Source: a virus. Taken from it: 34,077 bases of DNA. Location of the stretch: positions 1 to 34,077 of the IMG/VR virus record IMGVR_UViG_3300025073_000117; one strand, given 5' to 3'. The position numbers were made by a program, and so were the translations under genes. The notes below the pieces were generated by a model. It had not been told where the DNA came from and ran no database searches. It was given only the letters and a program-made list of their open reading frames with translations. Positions 8,511 to 16,828 of the stretch are shown one piece after another; position 1 is the stretch's first letter, and every line of letters starts with the position of its first letter.

Positions 8511-8930
8511 ATGGCTGAATTTTTTGGAAGTGGTTTGGTTGTGCAATGGATCGGAACCGCTGGTACTCTGGATTGTTCAGAGTGGGCGCGCGGCGCATCG
8601 TTTTCACCGTCGGGAAAAATCGACGTTAACACCACTGGCGCAGCCACCTACGAGACGCGGCAAGTCGGCGTGCTGGACTTCACCGCCTCATTCAAAGGTC
8701 TGTGGCAAGCCGGGACCGCCGGGACCGCTGCAACTGCCGTCCGCAACACGCTGCGCTTCGGCGAAATCGGTACGCTCATCCTGGCCCCCGAAGGAACGGC
8801 TACCGGACGGGACAAGTACACCCTGCCGGTTATCTCACAGGGCTGCCCCGTGAACACGCAATATGACGCACTGACCGAGTTCAACGTGTCGTTTGTCGGT
8901 AACGGCACTGCGTTGTATGGTGCTTATTAA
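8511..8930 (+). CDS. Major tail (tube) protein
   Basis: 139 residues, all-beta, Gly/Thr/Ala-rich, with a clear AAAGGAG-type site before ATG. It follows the tail terminator and directly precedes the frameshifting chaperone genes, which is the conserved place of the tail tube subunit in siphoviruses. It is short for the family, consistent with a minimal tube domain without an Ig-like extension. Assigned mainly by synteny. Confidence 0.7.
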   Translation: MAEFFGSGLVVQWIGTAGTLDCSEWARGASFSPSGKIDVNTTGAATYETRQVGVLDFTASFKGLWQAGTAGTAATAVRNTLRFGEIGTLILAPEGTATGRDKYTLPVISQGCPVNTQYDALTEFNVSFVGNGTALYGAY

Positions 8931-8945
8931 TCGAAAGGATTAACA

Positions 8946-9194
8946 ATGTCCGATTTCCCGATTAGCGGTAAACCAATCCCGGAGATCAACCTCCGGGAGA
9001 TAACCGTTTCTGAATGGCGCGCCCTGTTCGTGTCCACCCAGCCGGAACACGAGGGCGACAAAACGCTGGCGAAGGTATCTGGGCTGACCGTGAAGGAAGT
9101 CCACGCCCTGCCGCTCTACGATTACCGCGCTCTGTTCCAGGCGGTGATCGAAAAGGCCGCCAAGCCGCTCAACCCGGAAGATCCAAAAAACTGA
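8946..9194 (+). CDS. Tail assembly chaperone, short form (gpG-like)
   Basis: 82 residues (EINLREITVSEWRALF, helical and acidic), in the spot of lambda gpG between tube and tape-measure genes. ATG is preceded by AAAGGATT. The gene ends in a run of A residues read as A AAA AAC just before TGA, which is a canonical -1 slippery heptamer. Most ribosomes would make this short form; a minority shift into the longer fusion. Tail chaperones coat the tape-measure protein during assembly. Confidence 0.8.
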   Translation: MSDFPISGKPIPEINLREITVSEWRALFVSTQPEHEGDKTLAKVSGLTVKEVHALPLYDYRALFQAVIEKAAKPLNPEDPKN

Positions 9195-9376
9195 GCAGGC
9201 GCATCTATCAAGCCCACGTTGACAAAGTAGGTGCGCCTGTCGAACGCTATCTCTGGGAACTGGTATTCGCCACCGGCTGGACGCTGGAGTACATAGATGC
9301 GCTGTCCATCGAAAAACTGCACGAGTTTTTGAATGTGACAGATGGGATAGCTCACGTCAGGTCAAGCATTTTGTGA
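8946..9376 (+). CDS. Tail assembly chaperone, -1 frameshift fusion (gpGT-like)
   Basis: The -1 frame continues from the slippery site for 61 more residues (LSRRIYQAHVDKVGAPVERY onward to IAHVRSSIL), giving a 143-residue fusion. This second part has no start codon of its own with a ribosome site and ends 6 bases before the tape-measure gene, as gpT-like segments do. The join is at 9191: codon AAC ending at 9191 is followed by CTG that re-uses base 9191. Conserved -1 frameshifting here is well known in siphoviruses. Confidence 0.8.
9185..9239 (+). promoter_or_regulatory. Programmed -1 ribosomal frameshift signal
   Basis: Slippery heptamer AAAAAAC at 9185-9191 in the A-AAA-AAC phase, a 4-base spacer, then a perfect 8-bp stem: CAGGCGCA at 9196-9203 with TGCGCCTG at 9232-9239 (28-base loop). 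The zero-frame stop TGA lies at 9192-9194. Confidence 0.85.
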
Positions 9377-9382
9377 GGTTAG

Positions 9383-10960
9383 ATGAGCGTCAAAATTGCT
9401 TCGCTGTATGCGGAAATTTCTGCGGACACTACCCGGCTCGAAAATGGGCTGAAAAGCACCAAGACCGGACTCGCTGGCGTTAAAGAGGGTTTTGGCTCTG
9501 TTGCCGCGGCTGCCGGTATTGCAGTTACGGCGTATTATGCTATTAGCAAGGCGATTGAAGCAACAGTTGGGGAATATGTTAAATATGCCGACCAGGTGCG
9601 CCGTTTATCCCAACTCAACGGAACAAACGCCGAACAAACCAGCCGCCTGATCCAAGTCACAGACGATTACAAAATAAGCGTAGACGCGTTGTCAATGGCA
9701 ACCCGCAAACTGGCGGGCGAAGGCAAGAGCCTGACAACCGAAACACTGGCGGCAATGTCTGACGAGTACCTGGCGCTCGGAACGAGTGCGGAAAAGACGC
9801 GCTATTTGATTGAGAATTTCGGGCGAACGGGTACGACATTCGCGGAGATAATGGGGGCAGGAAGTAAGGCAATCCGCGATCAAGCTGCTGCTTTGTCTGG
9901 CGGCCTGCTTATGACTGAGCGGTCATTAAAGGCGACGCGTGATTACGAAAAAGCTCTCGACAAACTACAAGACGCCTCCAAAGGCGTCAAGGTATCCATC
10001 GGGCAATATATCATTCCTGCCCTTAATGATTTTCTGCTTTATGTGGACAAGTCTATAAAGGGCTGGGAAACATTTTTTAATTATCTTGCAGATAACCGGA
10101 AAGCAGTTGACGGTATGCGCTTGTATCGGCAAGAAGTAGATTCTGCCACTCTGTCATATATGGAGTGGGCTTATGCGATGGAACACGCTGGCGAGGTGGC
10201 GGAAACCATACCGCCAACCCTTGATGAAATCGCCGATGCCGCAAAACGGGCGCAAGACGCCATGATAGATCAGACTGCATGGGAAGTTATGTACACTGAC
10301 GCGAAGGACGCGGCAGAGCGAAGCGCGCAAAGCATGGATTGGCTCGGAAAGCAGGTTCAGGGAATTATGGGCGACATGGGAAACGAGGGGGCTTTGGTCT
10401 GGAACGGCTTTCTGGCCGCGACTGGTGAAATTTCACCCGCCGCCGCGCGTGAGTTCGCGCGCGTGTATAGCATTTTCTTGACAGCCGAGTCAATGCTGAA
10501 GAGGGGCATTGCCGTTCCTATAGTAGTGAGTTTCCTTGTTCAGGCAAGTGGTGGAGGCGGAGGTGCTGATATATGGGGCAATCCTTATCCTACTAGCGCC
10601 CCGGCGGTTGGTGGCGGCGGGACTATGACACTTGCTCCCTGGGCCTCTGCCGCAGATATTGCTTATGCCAACGCACATCCAGAAATATATGCTCCGACTG
10701 GCGAAGCGGGCGGCGGCTCTTTCTCCGGCTGGGCAATGGTAGGCGACGCGCCCGGCGGCGGCAAGACGCCCTACACCGAGTACGTCTATGCTCCGCAAGG
10801 CGCAACCGTGTACAACCAGTCGCAGATGAGCGGACGCGCCGCCCCCCCGATGGCCTCGGGCGGGGTGGTGCCGCCGACGAAGGATACAATCAAATTGGAT
10901 CCCGAATCAATCCGGGAACTGGCGTTCGCGCTGAAAGTTGAATTGGCGGCAGTGCTATGA
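9383..10960 (+). CDS. Tape-measure protein
   Basis: 525 residues. The N-terminus (VKIASLYAEISADTTRLENG) and following alpha-helical, coiled-coil-rich region with one hydrophobic stretch (SVAAAAGIAVTAYYAI, ~35-55) are typical of siphovirus tape-measure proteins, which set tail length and pass through the host envelope. The C-terminal ~150 residues are Gly/Ser/Pro-rich with GGGGG and QASGGGGG-like low-complexity runs. By the usual 1.5 angstrom per residue, a tail of roughly 80 nm is expected. It follows the chaperones by 6 bases and overlaps the tail-tip gene by 4. Confidence 0.85.
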   Translation: MSVKIASLYAEISADTTRLENGLKSTKTGLAGVKEGFGSVAAAAGIAVTAYYAISKAIEATVGEYVKYADQVRRLSQLNGTNAEQTSRLIQVTDDYKISVDALSMATRKLAGEGKSLTTETLAAMSDEYLALGTSAEKTRYLIENFGRTGTTFAEIMGAGSKAIRDQAAALSGGLLMTERSLKATRDYEKALDKLQDASKGVKVSIGQYIIPALNDFLLYVDKSIKGWETFFNYLADNRKAVDGMRLYRQEVDSATLSYMEWAYAMEHAGEVAETIPPTLDEIADAAKRAQDAMIDQTAWEVMYTDAKDAAERSAQSMDWLGKQVQGIMGDMGNEGALVWNGFLAATGEISPAAAREFARVYSIFLTAESMLKRGIAVPIVVSFLVQASGGGGGADIWGNPYPTSAPAVGGGGTMTLAPWASAADIAYANAHPEIYAPTGEAGGGSFSGWAMVGDAPGGGKTPYTEYVYAPQGATVYNQSQMSGRAAPPMASGGVVPPTKDTIKLDPESIRELAFALKVELAAVL

Positions 10961-12612
10961 CCCTGCAAGTCTTTTCCAGTTATGCTTTCGAGATTTATAA
11001 CGGGAGTTGGGTCAATGTCACGTCAGACGTGAGACACGACCTGCGCCCGAAATGGAATCGCGGGATTATGTCAAACCGTCAGGCGGACCGCGTGGGGCAA
11101 CCCGGCTTCCTGACGTTCACCCTGAATAATTCCATTTCAAACTCTGCGGGGCTGGCGGGCTACTACTCCCCCGGACATGCAAATTGCTGGGCTGGGTGGA
11201 CCACCGGGCTGGCGGTCAGACTGTCTTTCGGCTTCGACGGCGTAACCCGCTATAAATATTATGGGCATATCAAGCCGGACGGGATAGACGTGGAGCCTGG
11301 TATTTATGGCGCGCGCACGGTTGCGGTAACTTGCGGCGACTTTATGTGGCGGGCTGCGCTGCACGAACTCAAGGGGATGGCATTCGCGCAGAACCAGAAC
11401 ATCGGTCAACTCGTGACGCTAATCAATGCCAATATGCCTGTTGCGCCGCTGGCTACGTCGATCGCCACCGGGGTCGAGAATTTCCCCACCATTTTCGACA
11501 TGCTGGGAACGCGCACTACCCCACTGGCGGAGTACATAAAAGGAGCCATGAGCGAGTGGGGTTATATCTATGTCATCGGCGACAAGACCGGCGGTGAAAC
11601 GCTGGTTGTTGAGAACCAGACCACCCGCACGAGCAGCGTGGCTGTGACCAGCCTGTCCCTCCCGTCCGCTGAGAGCGAAGCGATCATGGACGAGAGCGGC
11701 GTGACGATCCAGGACGAATTGGGGGTGGACATCCTAGCCGACGCCGTGCAAAGTGCCAGTTTCGACAATACGATGGTCGAGGGGATGGTCGTGTCCTATG
11801 GAAAAAATGTTGCCAACCGGGTGATAGACACCGCCTACCCCCGCCGGGTGGACGCGGCGGCCACGATTGTTTTGTGGGCATTGCAGAAGTCTTTCCGCGT
11901 GCGCGCGGGTGAGACCATCACCGGCTATGTCGGGGCATACCGTGATCCTGCCAATCCTAAAACGAAAGTCTCTGGCATTGATATGCAGGCGATGGTATCC
12001 GGCACGGATTACACCGCAACAGTAAACGAAGACGGCACGGGCGGGAGCATGACCGCCTCCCTGGTGGTTACTCCCGACTTCACCGACACCGCCCGCGTTT
12101 CCTTCACCCTGCAAAACACGCACGCTTCCACCGACCTGTGGATACAGATTTTGCAAGTCAAGGGGAAGGGCGTCTACGTGTACGAGACCATCCAGAACGT
12201 CCAGGATGACACTGCGGCGCAAGCAGCACAACACGGCGTTATCCCCCTGACGCTGGATCACAAGTACCAGGCAGACGCGCGCAAGGCCGCAACCTTCGCC
12301 TCCTATGTACTCTCGAAGGAAGCCTACCCGCGCCAGGCTGTTGACGCCTGCCCAATTTGGGCGAACTCGGATTCGATGCGCATGGCTGGATTTTTACAAC
12401 TGGAGCCAGGAACAAAGGCGACATTCGTCGAAACACAGTCCGGCGTTTCGCATGATTATTTTATCAACGGCTACTCCGCCGAGTTGTACCCCGGAAAAGA
12501 TGGGATGCCTTATGTACTCTGGACGCCAGTATTGAAGGACGATCCGGGGTTTTATGTATTCTGGATTGCTGGAGTAGCACGCGCTGGAATTGATACTGCC
12601 CCTGGATTTTAG
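10957..12612 (+). CDS. Tail-tip / distal tail protein
   Basis: 551 residues, beta-rich, directly after and overlapping the tape measure by 4 bases, the conserved place for distal-tail and baseplate-hub proteins. The N-terminal 130 residues (FEIYNGSWVNVTSDVR, GYYSPGHANCWAGW, RLSFGFDGVTRYKYYGHI) resemble Dit-type adaptor domains; the middle has a near-repeat IMDESGVTIQDELGVDI; the rest could be a hub/Tal-like region. No catalytic motif is seen. Function assigned by position. Confidence 0.6.
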   Translation: MTLQVFSSYAFEIYNGSWVNVTSDVRHDLRPKWNRGIMSNRQADRVGQPGFLTFTLNNSISNSAGLAGYYSPGHANCWAGWTTGLAVRLSFGFDGVTRYKYYGHIKPDGIDVEPGIYGARTVAVTCGDFMWRAALHELKGMAFAQNQNIGQLVTLINANMPVAPLATSIATGVENFPTIFDMLGTRTTPLAEYIKGAMSEWGYIYVIGDKTGGETLVVENQTTRTSSVAVTSLSLPSAESEAIMDESGVTIQDELGVDILADAVQSASFDNTMVEGMVVSYGKNVANRVIDTAYPRRVDAAATIVLWALQKSFRVRAGETITGYVGAYRDPANPKTKVSGIDMQAMVSGTDYTATVNEDGTGGSMTASLVVTPDFTDTARVSFTLQNTHASTDLWIQILQVKGKGVYVYETIQNVQDDTAAQAAQHGVIPLTLDHKYQADARKAATFASYVLSKEAYPRQAVDACPIWANSDSMRMAGFLQLEPGTKATFVETQSGVSHDYFINGYSAELYPGKDGMPYVLWTPVLKDDPGFYVFWIAGVARAGIDTAPGF

Positions 12613-12623
12613 GAGATTACACC

Positions 12624-13166
12624 ATGACATCTTATATTGATTTGGCCGCTTTACATGATCCAACTCTGGGCGTAGTTGTTCCAGTGGCGTGGCTGGATGG
12701 CATTAATACCAATTTTCAGGTATTGCGCGCGGACGCCTGTTTGGTAAAACGCACATCCAATCAAACCCTGGCAAATGATACCCCAACCAATATCTTATTC
12801 AATGCCGAGCGCGAAGACTCGAACGCCATGCACGACAATTCAACCAACCCTGACAGGATTAACATTTTACGAACAGGAATTTATCTGGTTTCGGTGAGTT
12901 TCCTTCAATTTACAGCTCATGCCACCGGCTTTGATTATTACTCCATTCAGGTTAATGGCGGTACGGCTGATTTGGCCTATGAAATCAAACCTGCCAATAG
13001 TTCCATTGACAACACTTTTAATGTTTCCTTCATAACGCGCCTGGCCGCCAGCGATTATCTAACCGTGTTAGCGTGCCAAACCAGCGGCGGCAATCTCGAC
13101 ATCATCTACGATTCTGACGGCGCAAGGCCGAATTTCGGCGTTACACTGCTGAAAGATTTGACATGA
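12624..13166 (+). CDS. Tail fibre / receptor-binding protein, C1q-like jelly roll
   Basis: 180 residues. After ~35 residues of attachment region, the rest follows the ten-strand C1q/TNF pattern: KRTSNQTLANDTPTNILFN, then RINILRTGIYLVSVSFLQF, YYSIQVNGG, FNVSFITRLAASDYLTVLA and a final FGVTLLKDL strand. Trimeric C1q-like heads are common at phage tail tips where they bind host surface glycans or proteins. GGAG lies before ATG. Good pattern match, but host specificity cannot be inferred. Confidence 0.65.
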   Translation: MTSYIDLAALHDPTLGVVVPVAWLDGINTNFQVLRADACLVKRTSNQTLANDTPTNILFNAEREDSNAMHDNSTNPDRINILRTGIYLVSVSFLQFTAHATGFDYYSIQVNGGTADLAYEIKPANSSIDNTFNVSFITRLAASDYLTVLACQTSGGNLDIIYDSDGARPNFGVTLLKDLT

Positions 13167-13177
13167 TCGGAGCAAAA

Positions 13178-13507
13178 ATGAAAAAAAATCTCTGGAAGCT
13201 TCTTGCGATTACCCTGCTCGTGGTTTTTGCGCTGGAACTGGTTATCCCGCTCGTGGCGGTAAACCTGCCGCGCCGGACGGCTGTTCAGATGGTGGTGACG
13301 GTCTACGCCGCGCTGGGCGGGGAGTTGCCGGAAGCGGGGAGCCATTTCCGAGATGTTGCGGGACTTGCAGAACAGGAAGCCATCGAGCAAGCCTGGCAAC
13401 TCGGTATCACTGCCGGGACGAGTGGGGACACGTTCTCGCCCGAAAGCAAAGCGCACGGCTGGCAATGGCTGATTTTTATCGGCAAGGCAATCATGCTTTT
13501 CCAGTAG
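13178..13507 (+). CDS. Secreted/anchored mini-protein with an SLH-like domain
   Basis: 109 residues. Signal peptide or anchor at 1-27 (MKKNLWKLLAITLLVVFALE), then one S-layer-homology-like repeat: FRDVAG, EAIEQAWQLGITAG, DTFSPES, then a helix WQWLIFIGKAIM. SLH domains bind pyruvylated secondary cell-wall polymers. ATG 13178 has GGAG at 6 bases; an in-frame ATG 13163 overlaps the previous stop and is less likely. Sitting among tail-fibre genes, it could be a cell-wall-binding lysis or adsorption factor, or modify the host surface after infection; all are inference. Confidence 0.6.
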   Translation: MKKNLWKLLAITLLVVFALELVIPLVAVNLPRRTAVQMVVTVYAALGGELPEAGSHFRDVAGLAEQEAIEQAWQLGITAGTSGDTFSPESKAHGWQWLIFIGKAIMLFQ

Positions 13508-13516
13508 GAGCAGTCA

Positions 13517-14086
13517 ATGGCAAAAATATCACTACAACCCCTCAGCACCACCGCACCCGTCGCAACGGATAACTATCTCGTTGATGAGAGTATGGCAACC
13601 GTGCCGGTTACCAAGCGCAAGGCGTGGTCAACACATCTGGCAAGTGCCGCCGAAATCAATACCGGTACGGACGCGACCAAGATCGTTCCGGTTGACCAAT
13701 TTGTAGCATCGAAGCGCAACCTGAAACACATTGAAATCGAGTTGGTTGCAGGAACTACCGATGTGGCAGTGGCGGCGTCTATTGATGGCGACAAACGCCT
13801 CCCCACCGTGACGGGAACAATTGTAGATGTGGGCGCGTATGTTTCCACCGCTGGTGTAACTGGCAATATGGTGATAGACATCCACTTGGCCGGTACTACA
13901 ATTATGACAACCAACAAGATTACCATCGCGACCACACAAAAATCAAGTGAAGATGGCGGGGCTACTCAACCGGCCTTGACCACAACGGCATATACCGCCA
14001 ATGCGATCTTGACGTTTGACGTGGATAGCATACAGACAACCCCCGCGAAGGGGCTGGTCGTCTGGCTGGACATTCGGGAATCTTAA
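13517..14086 (+). CDS. Tail fibre-like protein
   Basis: 189 residues. The opening AKISLQPLSTTAPVATDNYLVDE and the EINTGTDATKIVPVDQFVASK motif are widespread in phage tail-fibre stalks. The remainder is Thr/Val/Ala-rich beta structure with low charge. GGAG precedes ATG. It is the second of three small fibre-type proteins in a row, which may assemble into separate short fibres at the tail tip. Confidence 0.6.
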   Translation: MAKISLQPLSTTAPVATDNYLVDESMATVPVTKRKAWSTHLASAAEINTGTDATKIVPVDQFVASKRNLKHIEIELVAGTTDVAVAASIDGDKRLPTVTGTIVDVGAYVSTAGVTGNMVIDIHLAGTTIMTTNKITIATTQKSSEDGGATQPALTTTAYTANAILTFDVDSIQTTPAKGLVVWLDIRES

Positions 14087-14087
14087 C

Positions 14088-14693
14088 ATGCCAAATCCCA
14101 CCATCGGAAACAAAACGCGTGGAACCAGTTCGCCTATTTCTCACGACAACAACGGCGCGCTCTTGATTGTTGCCCTGTGGGGCGGGCAATATGCTGGCGG
14201 CGGAGGGCCTACTGGCGTGTCAGTAACCTACAACGGGGTTGCCCTGACGCAAATTTGCGAGTACAGCAATTACTGGTATACCTCCTGGTGGGTTTTGCTC
14301 ACCCCGGCAGCAGGGGTGCATGACTTGGCTTTCGGCAATAGCGGCGGCGGATCCATCACCGGGGCATATATTTATTCGATTATTGACGGGGCAAATTCAA
14401 TCCCCGTCAATTTTGCAGGATACGATTATCTTTCAAGCGCGCCGAGTCAGTCTGTTACCTCGGCTGTGAATAACCTGGTGCTGGACATTGACGCGAACGG
14501 TACAGAAGAACCGACCCCCACCGCCGGGCAGACGACACAACTCTCTGGCGCATCATGGGACAAGGGCGGCAGCCTGGTGTCAGTGGGCGCGTCCACAACT
14601 ATCAGTTATTCTCATGCTAGCGGGCGCGGGTCGTTGTCGGGGGTCGAGATCGTTTACTCGCCGTCTTTCATTCCTCGCGTTATGATATTCTAG
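14088..14693 (+). CDS. Beta-rich tail protein, possible fibre tip
   Basis: 201 residues, low charge and rich in Gly, Ser, Tyr and Trp (YSNYWYTSWWVLL, GGGSITGAYIYSI), consistent with an all-beta adhesin-like domain; a strand pattern LLIVALWGG and VSVTYNGVALTQI recurs. ATG 14088 directly follows the previous stop. This kind of protein is frequent near tail fibres and endolysins in phages; a glycan-binding role is plausible but not shown. Confidence 0.5.
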   Translation: MPNPTIGNKTRGTSSPISHDNNGALLIVALWGGQYAGGGGPTGVSVTYNGVALTQICEYSNYWYTSWWVLLTPAAGVHDLAFGNSGGGSITGAYIYSIIDGANSIPVNFAGYDYLSSAPSQSVTSAVNNLVLDIDANGTEEPTPTAGQTTQLSGASWDKGGSLVSVGASTTISYSHASGRGSLSGVEIVYSPSFIPRVMIF

Positions 14694-14702
14694 GAGATCA
14701 GC

Positions 14703-15453
14703 ATGGCAAACAGAGCGCACGGAATTGACATATCACGCTGGAACTGGACGTACACGCCAACCGCCTCCCCTCCCCGTCCGGTGGATTTTGTGATCCAACG
14801 GCTCGGTTACGGGATGGTGAAGGATGATCGGACAAAGGAACTCGCCCCGGCTGTTTTGCAGACCGCCGTGCGTGGAGCGTACTGGTACGTTTCCAGCGCG
14901 GCAAGCTGGATAGACCAATGCGATCTGTTCCTGCAACTCATGGCCGGCAAGTATGACTTTTTCGCCTGGGATGTGGAGAAGGCTTACAATGGGGCGAGTG
15001 TGGCCGATGGCGCAGTACCGGGGATGGAGTACCTTCTCAAACAATCTGGAAAGCCAGGGCTTTTCTACACCGGCCCCGACATGTGGGGAACCTGGCTGAA
15101 ACCATTCCAGCAGGATTTGCTTGCCTACGATATGTGGGTAGCTCACTACTGGTGGGTTCCTAATCCCGACAAGCAGCCGAACTACTGGACGGTGCGGGGC
15201 GCGGATACCATGAAGCGCAATTGGAAATTCTGGCAGTATGACATTCTGGCAGTATGACCCGAACGGGCAAGGCGGGCGCGGGTATGAGTACGGCGTACAC
15301 TCGAAGGGTCTCGACCTGAACGTATTCAACGGATCGGTAGAGGATCTGTGGAAGTGGGCGAAGCCAGACGAAAACCCGGAACCGCTCCCCACCCTGGCCT
15401 GCCCCACCTGCGCCGCTCCAATGCCGCCGGGATGGAGTTACAACAATGTCTGA
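14703..15453 (+). pseudogene. GH25 muramidase (endolysin), split by a 16-bp tandem duplication
   Basis: GH25 lysozymes cut peptidoglycan between MurNAc and GlcNAc. The first frame (14703-15257, 184 residues) has GIDISRWNW (D9) and FAWDVEKAY with the catalytic pair D90/E92, then WVAHYWW and FWQYD, but stops early. The missing C-terminal strand (GLDLNVFNGS, LWKWAKP) continues in the +1 frame to 15453. The cause is a perfect 16-base tandem repeat (15227-15242 and 15243-15258). Removing one copy restores one 244-residue protein with the family's normal end. A restart at ATG 15238 is possible but has no good ribosome site. GAGATC precedes ATG 14703. It is followed by two holin-like genes. Confidence 0.85.
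15227..15258 (+). repeat. Perfect 16-bp tandem duplication inside the endolysin gene
   Basis: The unit ATTCTGGCAGTATGAC is present twice without a gap. Its length (one more than a multiple of three) shifts the reading frame and truncates the GH25 enzyme. It also duplicates the FWQYD codons. It may be a replication-slippage mutation, a reversible on/off switch or an assembly error. Confidence 0.95.
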
Positions 15454-15769
15454 AAGCACTTGGAATTTACTCTTGCAAATCCCGCTTGCGGGCGTAGTTG
15501 TTCTGGTCGTCATCCTGTTCCTGAAAAACGGCAAGGAACAGATGACCGGATTCATGACTGCCATGCGCGAGCAGATAACCCTATTCATGCAAGCCATTCG
15601 CGAGCAACGCGAAGCGAATAACGCCGCTTTGGGTGAACTGACCAACAGGGTCGGGGAAATGGCTACTGCTCTAACGAGCCGCATGGACAATATTGAAGGC
15701 GCGTTGCGGGAGCATACCGATGAAACTTCGGTGCGTCCCTTTTGCCAGGCAGAACAAGTCCCGGCGTAA
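15446..15769 (+). CDS. Holin-associated membrane protein (XhlA-like)
   Basis: 107 residues: one N-terminal membrane helix (~8-26, LQIPLAGVVVLVVILFL), then a long amphipathic coiled coil (MTGFMTAMREQITLFMQAIREQ and on to ~95). This resembles phage lysis accessory proteins of the XhlA/hemolysin type, which work with holins in the membrane. It overlaps the endolysin's C-terminal frame by 8 bases, supporting the view that the intact endolysin ended at 15453. Confidence 0.55.
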   Translation: MSESTWNLLLQIPLAGVVVLVVILFLKNGKEQMTGFMTAMREQITLFMQAIREQREANNAALGELTNRVGEMATALTSRMDNIEGALREHTDETSVRPFCQAEQVPA

Positions 15770-15823
15770 ACTATAGGTTTTTCAACCGGGGCAACCCGGA
15801 AATTAGACAAAGGAGTAAACGAA

Positions 15824-16018
15824 ATGGCTACAAATACCAAAAAGTGGTACGTGTCAAAAACCCTCTGGACGGGCGTCATTGAAATTTTGATTGGCGTCCT
15901 GGGGCTGGTGGCGACATTCATCGGCGCGGGTCAGTTTACCGCCGAGGCCATCATTTTGCTGGTGGTTGGCGTGTTGACCATCTTCCTGCGCAAAATCACC
16001 GTCCTGCCGATTGCATAG
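15824..16018 (+). CDS. Holin
   Basis: 64 residues. The opening KKWYVSKTLWTGVIEILIGV and two membrane helices (~14-34 and ~40-57) separated by a short turn, with a charged C-terminus, match small two-helix phage holins. AAAGGAG lies 8 bases before ATG. It is the last gene of the late operon; a strong terminator follows. Holins form the membrane lesion that releases the endolysin. Confidence 0.7.
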   Translation: MATNTKKWYVSKTLWTGVIEILIGVLGLVATFIGAGQFTAEAIILLVVGVLTIFLRKITVLPIA

Positions 16019-16048
16019 GCGCATCTGTAACCCCCTCCCGCATAATCA

Positions 16049-16098
16049 CACCCTGGCTTGACTGTCCTCCAGGCAGTCAAGCCAGGGTGGTTTGTTTT
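16049..16098 (+). terminator. Intrinsic terminator of the late operon
   Basis: A perfect 16-bp stem (16049-16064 with 16074-16089), 9-base loop and a TTTGTTTT tract at 16091-16098. It ends rightward transcription and meets the leftward cassette region. Confidence 0.9.
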
Positions 16099-16099
16099 A

Positions 16100-16208
16100 G
16101 CCTTCTACGGCTCGCGTTACCCGCGCGCGGGCTTCGCAGAACCTTTGCTAGTTTTAGAACGACTTTTCGGCGCAGACTTCCGCGCGTCGGGTACACGCTT
16201 TGTTATGC
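16100..16208 (-). repeat. attC-like recombination site 1 (last of the array)
   Basis: On the minus strand: GCATAAC (R'' like), a long imperfect hairpin and an end CCGTAGAAGG. The arms 16114-16130 and 16180-16198 are identical in complement over 17 bases except for two single extra bases (T and C), the extrahelical-base signature of integron attC sites. The stop codon of the adjoining gene lies inside R''. The R' core is degenerate (GTA rather than GTT). Confidence 0.5.
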
Positions 16209-16394
16209 CGCGCTCTGGATATGCACGGTTTCTTTGACCTCAAGAGTGACTTCTAATTGTTCCTTGAGTTCATAAACGCCAACCAAGACAACTTCTCCCT
16301 TCTTGGCGCAATCTTCGACAGTATTCTCGCAGAGCAAAAATTCATCTTCATTGCCCTCATTTTCACGATAGATAAACAATTTTTTAGGTAACAT
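16203..16394 (-). CDS. Small acidic hypothetical protein (cassette gene 1)
   Basis: 63 residues, acidic (MLPKKLFIYRENEGNEDEFL onward), beta-type C-terminus. AAGGAAATAAA precedes ATG. Its TAA stop lies within the R''-like end of the adjoining attC-like hairpin, as in many integron gene cassettes. No family recognised. It is in the leftward array of one-gene units between the lysis terminator and the early operon. Confidence 0.55.
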   Translation of the reverse strand: MLPKKLFIYRENEGNEDEFLLCENTVEDCAKKGEVVLVGVYELKEQLEVTLEVKETVHIQSAA

Positions 16395-16433
16395 TTTATT
16401 TCCTTTCGCCTGACTTCCTTTTGCAAGGGAGCG

Positions 16434-16480
16434 GCATAACGGTTTGTGTGAGCCGCCCTATGCGGGCACACTCACTTTTG
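16434..16480 (-). repeat. attC-like site 2 (weak)
   Basis: Ends on the minus strand with CACACAAACCGTTATGC, the same spacer-plus-CCGTT layout as the other sites. Inner arms GCCC and GGGC plus GAG/CTC give a short interrupted stem, with no clear R'' partner. The gene stop (TAG, 16458-16460) lies in the hairpin loop. Weaker than sites 1, 3 and 4. Confidence 0.35.
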
Positions 16481-16811
16481 ATTTACTTGATTTTTTGCGG
16501 GCAGAATCGCCACACTTGGAAACAGTCGGCTCCACGCTTTTGTTAGAAGGCGTAGGAAGATAGCGATAATCCTTCTGCTGTTCTGGATGCTTGGTTAGAT
16601 ATGTGACCAAACAAGCCTTATGCCAAATTTGCTCTACAACATGATCGTAATCGGCGGTGACACGACAAGTACAAACATCCATTGTGTAGGCTAACTTATC
16701 AATGCCGTGACCGTTTATAGTCTCGCTACACTCGGGGCATATCCAAGTTTGCTCACGGTGATGGTCGAGCTTGGCAAAATTTACGAGAGACTGAAATTTA
16801 TACTTTATCAT
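16458..16811 (-). CDS. Zinc-ribbon-like hypothetical protein (cassette gene 2)
   Basis: 117 residues. CPEC (25-28) and a later CTC/HKAC set could bind one zinc; the C-terminus is Lys/Ser-rich and disordered (SARKKSSKSKVS). A strong AAAGGAG precedes ATG. Flanked on both sides by attC-like hairpins, with its stop inside site 2. Lower GC than the late operon. Function unknown. Confidence 0.55.
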   Translation of the reverse strand: MIKYKFQSLVNFAKLDHHREQTWICPECSETINGHGIDKLAYTMDVCTCRVTADYDHVVEQIWHKACLVTYLTKHPEQQKDYRYLPTPSNKSVEPTVSKCGDSARKKSSKSKVSVPA

Positions 16812-16828
16812 TTGACTCCTTTCGAGCC

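Noticed and set aside
15227-15258. Programmed ribosome bypassing in the endolysin
   Set aside because: A simple perfect tandem duplication explains the shift. No take-off stop codon or upstream nascent-peptide signal of the T4 gene 60 kind was seen.
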